Of a stretch of DNA of 64,000 nt, positions 33,174-44,000 are shown one piece after another. Position numbers and translations under genes: made by a program. Positions within the stretch are counted from its first letter, which is position 1; every line of letters starts with the position of its first letter. The DNA comes from Cololabis saira (Eukaryota > Chordata > Actinopteri > Beloniformes > Belonidae), in the NCBI RefSeq assembly GCF_033807715.1, contig NC_084596.1, forward strand, positions 39,914,458 to 39,978,457, in the 5' to 3' direction. Under the pieces are notes generated by a model, which made no database searches, was not told where the DNA came from, and worked only from the letters and a program-made list of their open reading frames with translations.

Positions 33174-34060
33174 AGCCTGAATTATGGTTCTGCGTTAAAC
33201 CAACGCCACAGTCACAGTGAATCAAAGAGATAAGGACAACTATTGTGCAAAAAACCAAAACACCCCCCCCCCCAAAAAAAAAAAAAAAAATCACAAAAAC
33301 ACGAAGAAAAGAGCGCTGAAAGGTCACTACTGCTTCAAGAACCGGAACCAGAAATCCGTTGCTACCAAGCAAACCAATCACAGCCCTCTCGGTCTGCTTT
33401 GGGTCTGCTTCGCCTCGACGCGTAGTTACATTTTTTGGGAAGTGCACGTCAGGCTTTTTTTTTTCTAAAATATTTTTATCCCAGTTTTTTCCCCATTTAA
33501 TCACCCAGTGCTCCTACCGAACAGTCCAGGGCATTGCTCCATCTACCAACCCCAGGAGGCCCCGCACTGAGCTCTGAGCTCAGGTCTCCTCCTTAACCTG
33601 AGGAGTGAGCAGGCCGCATCTTTTCACCAGACAGGGTGGGGTTTCTCTGGCCGGACGTAGCGCGTGGAAGGATCACGTTATTCCGGCCAGATCCTTCCCA
33701 CCCCATCTGGCGCCCCGGTTGGCCAGAGGGGGCAGTATAGCCCAGGACTGTTGCATGACTGCTGCATGTTAGCTCCCATAAGCTACCCAAGGGAACACGG
33801 GGAGAACATGCAAACTCCACACAGAAAGGTCCTTTCTCCAACCCCACCCATGGTGTGGGCACCGAAGTCATCAGCGTCAGCGCCCACAGCGTCCCCGGCG
33901 GGAATCAAACCCAGGACCTTCTTGCTGTGAGACGGCTGCACTACCTGCTGCGCCACCGTGCCCCCCGGTGCACGTCAGGCGACGGCGTAGACTACGGAGA
34001 GACTCCTGTGTAGCCGCGTACCCTACGACGTAGGTTTAATGCAGAACCATAATTCAGGCT
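33174..34060. mobile_element. Harbinger-type MITE, unit 3, enlarged by a SINE
   Basis: Same termini and TTA flanks as units 1 and 2. Removing the SINE at 33455-33967 and one 13-bp repeat restores the roughly 360-bp size of the sister copies. Confidence 0.85.
33455..33967 (-). mobile_element. tRNA-derived SINE with poly-A tail
   Basis: Flanked by a perfect 13-bp duplication GTGCACGTCAGGC (33442-33454, 33968-33980). Read on the minus strand the head contains an A-box-like GTGGCGCAGCAGG and a B-box-like GGTTTGATTCC, and the 3' end is A-rich (T10 on the plus strand at 33455). It is missing from units 1 and 2. Confidence 0.85.
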
Positions 34061-35107
34061 TTACAGCTCCCAAACACGCCCTGCACCACCCTGACACACT
34101 TCTCTGCTACTACACACTTCCTCATGCAGTACCAAAGCTCCTCGACCAGTCACCTTTCATATCCTTTTTCAAGGGATACAAAGACCCAATGCAGCTGCCT
34201 CCGACCTTCTCTGTACTCTGTATAAATCCTCAAAGCATCTGTAGTATTTATTTTTTGCAAGAAACCATACCTCTGTTGATAAATGTCTCCCTCTGCCTTT
34301 AGTCCAGCTTCCATGACTCTTTCCCATAACTTAAATGTTTGGCTCATCAACTTTATTCATCTGCAGTTGATTCCTCAAAAATCCTCCCACCCTCTACGAT
34401 CTGTTGAAGGTCTCAGTCAAAAGCTCTACTGCCACCTCTTTCAGAGGCTTCAACAACTCCACAGGTGTGTTATCAGGACCAGCTGCCTTTATATATTCAT
34501 ATATATAGTGTTATGAAAGCTTTATCAAAATGGATAATCAAACATACCTCAGGCATGCAGCGCCTGCTTCATAGTTCAGGCCCCAGATGTTCAACAGAAA
34601 GGTTCATGCGTGGCTTCATAAGAGCAAAGAGCTTTGTTCCTCTTGCTCATAGTGTCCACATGGTTTAATTAAATTCAAATGACTAGTTAATCCACTCAGT
34701 CAGAGTCCCTTTTCTTGTAGTTGTGCTAAATAAAAATCCTCACTGATGGAGTGCTGCTGAGTTCAGTATTAGTAATTAAAGTAACAAATGTTTTAGTGTT
34801 AAATAAACTTGCTGCCCTAGAATGAAATGTATTTTTCTTGTTCTTTCTTTGTTAAAATTGTCATATGCTGTACTCTTTTTTGAAGGAGAAGTTTAATTTC
34901 AAAACAAAAAACAAACATCAAGAAAAACATGTAGCAGAGTGATATAAGTTATTGTACAGTCCTGACTGACTACTAAAATGTCAGATTTGACCTCAGTTCA
35001 GTATTCCCTTCATTTTCTACTTGTTTTCCATAAAGGTGCGTGTGTTTGTCCTGCATGTTGTTATACATATGCGTGAAAACTGCAAATGAGCTGAATGGAC
35101 CTGCAGT

Positions 35108-35872
35108 CAGGGGCGTCAATTGGGTATGGGAAGGTACGGCAGCTGCCACACCTTGGCTCCAAGGGTTAAATGTAAATGTTTGTTTTTTTAAATACATTTA
35201 TGGAATTACTCTGTGTCTCTTTGTATTGATTATTCTATTACTTAATACATATAGAATAACTACAAATGCAAATCAGAACAACATGATCGATTTCACTAGT
35301 TATTATACACTGCAAAAACTCAAAATCTTAACAAGAATATTTGTCTTATTTTTAGTTAGAATGTCTAATTTTTTGTCAAAAAAAATCTCATTACATTTAA
35401 GACAAGACTCAAAAACAACCATTTTCACCTGTTTCAAGTAGATTTTCACTTAAAATAAGTAGAAAAATCTGCCAATGGAACAAGATTTTTTTGCTTGTAA
35501 TGAGAAGATAAATCTTGTCCCACTGGCAGATTTTTCCACTTATTTCAAGTGAAAATGTACTTGAAACAGGTGAAAATGGTCAAATAACAAGTTATTTTTC
35601 TGGTAATGACTCTTGTTTTAAGTGTAATGAGATTTTTTGACTAAAAATGAGACATTTTAACTAGAAATAAGACAAATATTCCTGTAAGATTTTGAGTTTT
35701 TGCAGTGAGCGAGACTGCATTTGAAAAAGTTCCAATTTTCTTGACCACACAGATAAGCTCCATAGCAGACTTCTGTGATGAGTATTTGCTGGACGTGTTG
35801 ATTGATACTGTGGTTAAGTTCTGTGACTCGTAACGTTGCCATACCTTAACTTCGACTGAAATGACGCCACTG
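35108..35872. mobile_element. hAT-type MITE in unit 3
   Basis: Termini CAGGGGCGTCA and TGACGCCACTG, with an 8-bp duplication CCTGCAGT on both sides (35100-35107, 35873-35880). Units 1 and 2 lack it (near 17450 and 26420). It holds a nested 400-bp foldback element. Confidence 0.9.
35308..35707. mobile_element. Foldback MITE nested in the hAT element
   Basis: CACTGCAAAAACTCAAAATC at left and GATTTTGAGTTTTTGCAGTG at right; the two halves are inverted copies almost to the centre, so the element could form a long hairpin. Family not assigned. Confidence 0.85.
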
Positions 35873-36082
35873 CCTGCAGTCGCAGTTGTGATGATGTTCT
35901 GACCGTCAGAATCTAAACCAATTCAAGAATACCAACAACACTACTGAAATTCAAGATGATGCTTTCCCTTTTTCACTCCCAGAAGAAAAAAAACGGAGAT
36001 GTTTATGTAACATCTGACTGAAAACATGTTTGTCAGTTTGAAGTTCTGTGTTTAAAGAGAACTTTAGAAGTGACTTGTGGAG

Positions 36083-36370
36083 GTCCCTGTGATGTCATAA
36101 GAGTTCCTTGTGATGTCATAAGAGTTCCTTGTGATGTCATAAGAGTTCCTTGTGATGTCATGAGTTCCTTGTGATGTCATGAGTTCCTTGTGATGTCATA
36201 AGAGTTCCTTGTGATGTCATAAGAGTTCCTTGTGATGTCATAAGAGTTCCTTGTGATGTCATGAGTTCCTTGTGATGTCATAAGAGTTCCTTGTGATGTC
36301 ATGAGTTCCTTGTGATGTCATAAGAGTTCCTTGTGATGTCATGAGTTCCTTGTGATGTCATAAGAGTTCC
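36083..36370. repeat. Minisatellite of GTGATGTCATAAGAGTTCCTT, unit 3
   Basis: About 15 copies with a shortened TGATGTCATGAGTTCC variant interleaved. In this unit a 4.2-kb block of other repeats now separates it from the gene D promoter. Confidence 0.9.
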
Positions 36371-36840
36371 AGAGGCAGAGGTTTGCTGGATTCTTGTCGT
36401 TTGTACCTCAAACCTGAGACAAACACTCTTTTGACACGCGATTCAACGAAGACAAACACACATTCTGAATTGAAGCAAACTCAAGCCTGAAGGTTCATTC
36501 TCTCTGGTTGAGAAACATTGATCTGAGATCAGATTGAAGGATGTCCTCTTGGCTGAGCTCAGATGCCATCGACGCATCAGGTAAGATGAACTCAGCTCTG
36601 CTGAACGGGTCAGCCGTAAAAAACACCAGTACAACAGCGAAACTGGTCCTGGTGCCACATACGGGTGTTTCCTGTAAAACAAAAGACCACGACTGAAAAA
36701 TACTGCAGGGAATCAACTCCAGCAGTGTTTGTCAGTCCAGTCCAGTGTTGCTTTGAAAGCACTTTCCTCCCAGACTCCTCTTTTATATCCATGAACTCAG
36801 TGAAATGATCATGACGCTCCGGAGAGAACTCATAATCTGA
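36371..36840. other. Unassigned sequence after the unit 3 array
   Basis: Not present in units 1 or 2. A plus-strand ATG at 36541 followed by a GTAAGA donor-like word was considered as an exon but has no supporting partner. Confidence 0.4.
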
Positions 36841-37040
36841 GACGATATGGATATTTTAAAATACATAAAGTTCGAACCTCTCGTAAAAGTTTTTGTGTGT
36901 CTGTATGTGGTGTGAGACTTTGGAACAGTCTGGATATCCAATACAAGTAATGCCAAAATATCCACAGATTTAAATTGCTATATAAACATATGGTCTGGTC
37001 AAAGTATAAAGAGAGTGGGTTGTAATACTGTGATAAATCA
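36840..37040 (+). mobile_element. LINE polymerase C-terminal fragment
   Basis: Plus-strand frame gives VVRLWNSLDIQYK and RFKLLYKHMVWSKYKESGL around an in-frame stop, matching the LWN.L......FK..YK ending of fish LINE polymerases. Confidence 0.55.
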
Positions 37041-37895
37041 ACTTCTTGAAATGTTGATGTGTACTTGTTGTTCCTCAAAAAGTTGGTATGTATTGTCCAT
37101 TACCTTCTGGTACTGTTGTCTTTACCATTGCTGGTATGTATTATAAATGTAAGTTAACAGTTAACTGTCACCCATGGTGATAATATACATTGTTCCTAAT
37201 TTTACACACATTGGCCCGGTTTCCCAGATCAGTTAAGTAGCTCTTAACAGCGAAAGACTTCTTTCAAACCTTCTTAAGGAGCCTGTGAAAGAAAATTGCG
37301 TTTCCCAGAGTTGCTCTTAGCTTAAGTATCTCTTTCATTAAGAAGGAAATGAAAGATGCTGCTGACCCAGTCTTTACAACCATCTTAGTGAACAAAGACT
37401 CACAGATCCAGCCGCGTCAGGCAAATCAATATCACACCAAGCAATGAGATTTTAAAACAATGCACCCCGCACAAGTTTTTATCTATTTTATACTTTAGAT
37501 TTATATTGTTTAGCATTCATTGGTGACAGCAAAGGGAAAAAAAAAGAAAAATAAGGAATAACAAGTGTGTTCCTGTATATGTTTTATGCATTACGCAAAA
37601 ATAAAATGATCATCATTTACCATAATTTGTCTGCACACATCACACATCTGCGTGCACATATGAGATAATGTACCACACTCAAAAATGCTTCAGGGCACAT
37701 CAAAAACACCTCCACCCTCCAAACCTGCCACATTTAACACATCAGGCAACTGACAGGTGTAATTGAGTTCAGCTGGAACCTCATTACGGGAGACTTCATC
37801 CACTGCTCCATAAAAAGGCGTTGCAAAATCACATGTGCGAGATACCATGGCTGCTATAGCATATTCTCGCCGCAAATCAACCGCGTCGCCGCCAT

Positions 37896-38189
37896 ATGCC
37901 GTCGCGAAGTCATGGTTCCGTTGTATCCATCGTTCATTGGGGGGGGGCTGCGCCTGTCACCTGCCAAGAGTTGTGGTGTCATCGTAGTCACCGCCATGAC
38001 CACAATATGACTGTGTGCGCCGGAGCAGATGAGCCGCCTCCCTTGGATGAGGACGCGGATTCTGAAGACGACGATGCCCCACCTCTGGTCCCCGGACCTC
38101 CGGTCCCTGGACCTCAGAACGATGCCCGAGCAGCACTCCACCAAGCCGGTGTCCAGAGAAGACAGGAGCTCATCGACCTGTTTTTCTGA
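37896..38189 (+). pseudogene. Transposase C-terminal remnant
   Basis: Open frame with the acidic and Pro-rich tail described for the enclosing element. No DDE motifs are left. Confidence 0.45.
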
Positions 38190-38654
38190 TTTCACTTCCC
38201 TTTCACCAGTCACCAAGCAGTCACCTGAGCACCAACCAACTCCCCTCATCCCCAAACATTAAGAAAAAAAAAAACCAGCAATAAACCCACTATCACCACA
38301 CACCCATAACTGTCTAAAAACTACTAAACTCCGCCACTAACTTTCAAGAATACTTTATTGCTGCAATGTTTCAGTGCTTTGAAGGTGTAGCATTGAACAT
38401 TAAAGCAAAGTATTCTTGAAAGTGTTCGGGAGTTTACATGTGGTTTTGGCTGGAAGAGGCGCGTGTGTCATGCGTAAAGCGTACATTATGCACACACTTA
38501 TACATGGCCTGAGTACTCTTGGAGTAAATCAATAAAATGGTCAATTCACAGGGACCCTCTGTCTACTTTTGAAACCCCTATGAATCACACAACACAAGAA
38601 TGAAAAGAGAACCAAGTTTAATTCAACCATGAATATAAACACATGTCAGGAAAT

Positions 38655-39007
38655 GAATCAATATCATGATTCGTCGCCCTCTTCCATACGCCGCAGCACT
38701 GCGAGCTTCTCCCTCTCCAGGTCCACCAGCGTCTCGCTGCAGGTGCAGGTGCTGATAGCAGGCCGCTGTGTGCGGCCACCTCGCATGCGGACGCCGGTCC
38801 TTGCTGGTGCAGGTTGGAGCTCGGGGACAGGCGGGAGTGGGTGTAGGGCGACGTATTCCTTGGACTCGGAGCCGGGGAGGTTGGTGGTGCTGGTCTGACC
38901 CCACTCCCAGATGGCTCATCCACCGGTTCCGACAGCCCCTTGTTCCCCAGGACATCTACCCCGCCCTCAATGCCCTCAGATGCCGACTTGCCAATTATGG
39001 CCATCAC
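38655..39007 (-). pseudogene. Myb/SANT-like protein C-terminal remnant
   Basis: A minus-strand frame ends LAVLRRMEEGDES then TGA near 38664. Upstream it is frameshifted into a Pro/Ser-rich frame. Confidence 0.45.
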
Positions 39008-39689
39008 CTTTTCTTATCTAGCCTGAGCTCCGTGTTGGCATGTGAGCCACCAGCTGCGCGTCTCCACGCACCCGCCGTGTGTCTCCAAACATCCACAAAT
39101 TCAACGTTGATGAATGCAATATTCTGTTTAATAGTGAAAAAGGTCAAGCAGCTAAATAAACTTCAGAATATTTTTTTGAGGTGAATGATTCTGTTTTACT
39201 AGTCACGAGAATACAATGTGGTCCTATATGCTGTTCGTTAAGATAATTTGTCCTAATTCGTCCATCTTTCACATTTAATAACAAAACAATACATTTCCTC
39301 ATTATTCTCTTACCAAGACTACTTCTTATTTAGTTGCCGTCTTGTTTTCACCATGAAAGAGGGTCATTGAAGTATATTTATCATCTTAGTTTTTCATTAT
39401 AACACACATAACGCACAGGCAGCAGGGAATTAGTGCGTTAGGTAGCAGTGCTGCGTGTGAAAATGCGCTGATAGTGATCGGTGATCGATTTGCCTGACAT
39501 CGATTATTTGGTTTCAGAACCGGACAGCTCCTCCAAAGAGCTTCTGAAAGCGCGAAACTAAAGAACGGTGTTAAGAAGTCATCTGGGAAACACCTGTATC
39601 TTAGGGTACCTTCTTAGTTGAAACCTTCTTTGAACCTCTCTTAAATCCTTAAGAGAGGTTGGATCTGGGAAACCTGGCCATTGTGGTTA

Positions 39690-40036
39690 TGAAAAGCAAA
39701 TAATGACTTGGATTTATATAGCGTCCTTCAAGGCACCAGAGCGCTTTACAGAGATCATTATTCATTCATTCACATCCTCACTGGTGGTGGTAAGCTACAT
39801 TTGTAGCCACAGCTGCCCTGCAGACTGACGGAAGCGTGGCTGCCATATTGCGCCAAACGGCCCCTCCGACCACCACCAACATTCATACACATTCATACAC
39901 ATTCACACGGGGCAAGGTGGGTAAGGTGTCTTGCCCAAGGACACTACGGCAGCAAACTGGGACGGAGCGGGATTTGAACCGCCGACCTTCCAATCATTGG
40001 ACGACCCGCTCTACCACCTGAGCTACCACCGCCCCA
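39690..40036 (-). mobile_element. tRNA-derived SINE
   Basis: On the minus strand the head contains TAGCTCAGGTGGTAGAGC (A box, 40008-40025) and GGTTCAAATCC (B box, 39970-39980). The 3' part ends in TGAATGAATGAAT and a CGCTATATAAATCC tail like that of local LINEs. It is a SINE and not a tRNA gene, since the rest of the cloverleaf does not follow. Confidence 0.82.
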
Positions 40037-40049
40037 TAGAATTAGTTTA

Positions 40050-40290
40050 TTATAATTTGATTTAGGTCTTTTGACTACAATTGAGTCTGCTACAGTTTGG
40101 ACATACAGTATGGACCAAAAACAGCTTGGCCTGTATTTTGTCCTTTCCATCAGAGTAGAAAAAGATGAATTAAAAAAACTGACCAACTAAAATGATCACA
40201 TGAGGATCCAGCAGATGACTGGAAGAAATTGGAAATCTGTTTTGTGACAGACAGGAAAACAGTGTAAAGATCTAAGAACTGGAGTTATAT
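40050..40290. repeat. Segment shared with the partial fifth unit
   Basis: Closely matches 61690-61925 (GAGTCTGCTACAGTTTGGAC onwards). Not found in units 1 or 2. Confidence 0.7.
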
Positions 40291-40590
40291 GGTCCACGGG
40301 CACGGAGAGAGGGAACCCCCCAACAAGGAGCCACCTGGACACGCCCTGCAGCAAGGAGCCCCAAACCCAGGCAGGACAACGGACACCCATTCATCCATCC
40401 ATCCTTTTTCTATACCTGCCCTATCCCCTGCAGGTCAAGGGGGTCTGCCGGAGCCACCAACATACACTCACTAACAAAGACATGGACAATCATTCTCTCA
40501 CCACTGCCATCTCCCCCTGGAGGCCCGTCACCACCCACAGACCCCCCCAGGCAGCACGGTGAACCCATACCCGGGTCCGGCTATCAGCCC
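40291..40590. mobile_element. G/C-rich LINE 3' UTR-like repeat
   Basis: Contains GGAGAGAGGGAACCCCCCAA, CCCATTCATCCATCC and a CTACACCTGCC-like tail. Related to 58391-58960 and partly to 62240-62355. Confidence 0.5.
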
Positions 40591-40859
40591 CTCTCATGGT
40601 GCCCCCCCCAGGACTAATGTGGGAAACATGGGTGTAGGAAGACCACACTCCTGCCCCTGGTGGTGAGAGTGTGGGTGTGAATAATGCGGTGAAAACGAAA
40701 GGGGAGGTCAGGCACCAAGCACATTTTCTGATGATTTAAGAGACATAGGTGCTCACACTGCTCAGATAGAAACGCAAATTATTTTTATTTTTGTCGATGA
40801 CAACTGAAAATGTATAACCAGTTTTACATGTTAAACACTATTATATTGGGTGAGGACTT

Positions 40860-40956
40860 TTGCACAAAAACATTGTGCCAGTTCTGGGTAATGTTTAATC
40901 TTTGTTCACTTCTTATCTCTGACAGTCAACCGTTAAAATAGACTACAAATATTAAC
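40860..40956 (+). promoter_or_regulatory. Gene D promoter region
   Basis: Restores homology with genes B and C, including TTCACTTCTTATCTC and CAAATATTAAC 33 nt before the ATG. Confidence 0.4.
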
Positions 40957-40988
40957 TCGTCCACATCAGAACTGGACTCGATATTAGG

Positions 40989-41040
40989 ATGATGTTTTTC
41001 CCTTTCGCTCTCTTGGTTTGGCTTTCTGGAGGGTTGGATG
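40989..41040 (+). CDS. Gene D exon 1: signal peptide
   Basis: Reads [17 protein letters not shown] to a GTAAC donor, same as gene B. Confidence 0.8.
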
Positions 41041-44000
41041 GTAACTATTACTAATTTAATTTATGAGAGACCTCTTACTTTGTCATAATTCAAGTATTTA
41101 TACTCTCTGATCTTTTTTTTTCTTGTTGTGTTTCAGCACAAAGCGCAGCACCGTCTTGTAGTCCTCCCACCCTGGATTATGGTTATTTCATCCCTCCAAA
41201 AGTGTTTTATCCTCATGAAACCCACATCGTCTATGTCTGTGAAGACGGATATAAGCCACCAGGGGAGGGCTGGTTTACAACCAGCACATGTAAGAATGGT
41301 AACTGGTCTCCTGAGCCTCGGTGTATAGGTAAGTATTTAAGTCCTTAAAATGTTGGAAACCTCTAAATTTAATGCTTCGAATTCTATGAGATAAGATGAC
41401 CAGAAAGAAGTTTAGCTTTAACAAAGTATAAAAAGACAATGACAGCAAACTAGATCAGCTGATGGTGAATAAAATGGAGTTTTAATTTTAGACAGTAGTC
41501 AGGTCTGGACTGGGACTAGATCAGACCTGGTGGTTTTGGTCCAGATGACCCAACACTACAGTCTAGAACTGGCCAAGTACAGTATAGTATATCTAAAGCT
41601 AAAATAATGTAATGCAGCATTGTTTTGTTGTTTTTTACTTAGGAAGGGTGATTTGTGTTATGTCAAAAATGTTATGTCATAAAAAAACAGACATTGCAAC
41701 ATCTTGAATAATGTTTTGTTTTTTAATTTATTTGCATCCATGTAGATGACAGCACAGAGGAAGCTCAGGAAGGCAGGCAATGATTCATAATCTGCACTTT
41801 TACATCCAGTGTGTTGCTCCTGAGTCCTGAGTCTGGATACGTAAGGAAGGAAAACTAGATTTTATGATAGGGCCAGAGAAAGTTAGCAAAGAAAACGTTG
41901 GAAGATGGCTGGAGTCTAGCGTTGTGCTGGTTCCAAAGCAATAAATCAGAATCAGTTCAATTCAATTCAATTCAATTTTATTTATATAGCGTCTAATACA
42001 ACAGAGTTGTCTCTAGACGCTTTACAGAGACCCATACCCAGAACATGACCCCCGAGCAGATATTACATAAACAATGGCAGGTAAAAAACTCCCCTAGTGG
42101 GAGAAAAACCTTAAGCCAAACAGTGGCAAGGAAAAACTCCCCTTTAGGAGGGAAGAAACCTTGAGCAGGACCAGGCTCATCAGGGGGGACCCTCCTGCCG
42201 AGGGCCAGACTGGTGGGTCAGGGACGGCAACAGCACAGCAGGCAGGTGGAAGCAGCAACGGGATGACCGGGGGTGGGGACCGCAGGCCAGCACACAGCTC
42301 CCGAAGCTCCGGCCCAATCAGCAAGTCCCAGGTTGGGGTGCAGGGTCAGGAAAAGACTTGTGCTCCGTAATGCAAGCTACAAGCCACCCATGGCCACCTG
42401 CAGGACAAAAGAGAGAAAAGGGAGGAGAAGGGGGGGGCAGCAACGGGATGACCAGGGGTGGGGACCGCAGGCCAGCACACAGCTCCCGAAGCTCCGGCCC
42501 AATCAGCAAGTCCCAGGTTGGGGTGCAGGGTCAGGGAAAGACTTGTGCTCCGTAATGCAAGCTACAAGCCACCCACGACCACCTGCAGGTTCCGGTGTCC
42601 GGCAAAGGATGCTGCAACATGGACAAAAGAGAGAAAAGGGAGGAGAAGGGGGGGCCAGCACAAGAAACTACAGGAGCGACTCTGACACACTAAAGTTTAC
42701 ACTACCTAGAGATTTACCAACACCAGCTAGAGGTTTACTAAACACTAACTATAGGCTTTACTAAACAGAAAGGTTTTAAGTTTAGTTTTAAAGGTGGAGG
42801 TGGAGTCAGCCTCCTTAACCCAGATTGGAAGTTGGTTCCAAAGTAATGGTGCCTGATAGCAGAACGCCCGCCCTCCAAATCTACATTTAGATACTCTAGG
42901 AACTACGAGTAAACCTGCACTCTGAGAACGGAGAGCTCTGACAGGAACATAAGGCACTATCAGGTCTTGCAAATAATGCGGAGCTAAGCCGTTTTGGGCT
43001 TTATACGCAAGTAATAAAATTTTAAATTGGATTCTGAATTTTACGGGTAACCAATGGAGCGACGCTAACACTGGAGAGACGTGGTCTCTCCTGCTAATTC
43101 CTGTCAGTACTCGTGCTGCTGCATTTTGGATCAGCTGGAGCCTATTCAGCAAATTACTTGGACATCCTGCTAACAACACATTACAGTAATCTAGTCTAGA
43201 AGATACAAACGCATGGACTAGTTTTTCTGCATCACTCTGTGAGAGGATTTTCCTAATCTTTGCAATATTACGGAGATGGAAAAAGGCTATTTTACAAACC
43301 TGATTGACATATGGTTTAAACGACAAATCCTGATCGAAAATAACACCAAGATTTCTCACAGTTGCACTGGAAGCCATCGCAACACCATCTAATCCCTTCC
43401 TAAGATGCTCTGGACCAAGAATGATAACCTCTGTTTTATCTGAATTTAGAAGCAGGAAATTTCTGGACATCCAGTCCTTGATGTCCCTAAGACATGCCTG
43501 AAGTTTAACTAACGGTTCTGTTTCATCCGGCTTCATAGACAAATAGAGCTGCGTATCATCAGCATAACAATGAAAGTGTATGCCGTGATTCTGGATTATA
43601 CTTCCCATCAGTGGGAATCAGTGGAGTCTGACAGCTTATCTGTTTGAGTGGCAACTAGTCCTCATGCAACTGGCTTGGGATTCACCCCCAATAAAGACCA
43701 CCAGTGCCACAAAATTACTGAGATTTCACTAGCAAGGACCACGCCATCAACAGGATACGTTTAAATGATTTATTGATACGATGACGATGACAATGGCGAT
43801 GATGATCTATGGATCGGTCGATACGTTGTGGGGAAGCTGGTAGGGAACCTGCCGCAGCGCCCGGGCAACGACGAACCCCCAAAACCGTGGATTATTTAAG
43901 GAGATGAGACTGAGCGGATCTGAGGTCGCTAAGATCTGAGCGAATGTAGCGATGATAGTTTGGGAGGACCATCGGCCCAGCTGTATGAGGTGCTCTGGGA

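Larger units (their letters stand above)
32780..34510 (-). mobile_element. LINE polymerase relic, unit 3
   Basis: Third copy of the antisense polymerase, interrupted by the Harbinger MITE 33174-34060 which itself contains a SINE. Confidence 0.75.
37213..39679. mobile_element. PIF/Harbinger-like (or ISL2EU-like) transposon, decayed
   Basis: Ends GGCCCGGTTTCCCAGATC and GATCTGGGAAACCTGGCC are inverted repeats; ATT flanks both sides. Inside, a plus-strand frame ends in RRQELIDLFF near 38189 after an acidic DEDADSEDDD run, like the C-terminus of a HARBI1-type transposase. A minus-strand frame near 38660-38720 reads LEREKLAVLRRMEEGDES, like the end of the companion Myb-type protein. Convergent gene pairs are typical of this class. 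The catalytic part is missing. Confidence 0.65.
31881..43722 (+). repeat. Tandem unit 3 (contains the 5' part of gene D)
   Basis: Starts with the third CATTTTGGATTTCCCGGACT. Homology to units 1-2 covers the LINE relic, flank, minisatellite, promoter, first two exons and intron block. It ends at about 43722, where gene D's intron turns into a DIRS-type element. Confidence 0.8.

Noticed and set aside
36541..36583. Possible first coding exon (ATG then GTAAGA donor)
   Set aside because: Only 14 codons, no homologous exon in other units and no partner exon found downstream.
39690..40036. tRNA gene on the minus strand
   Set aside because: A and B boxes are present but the acceptor stem and 3' half are replaced by a SINE body and tail.
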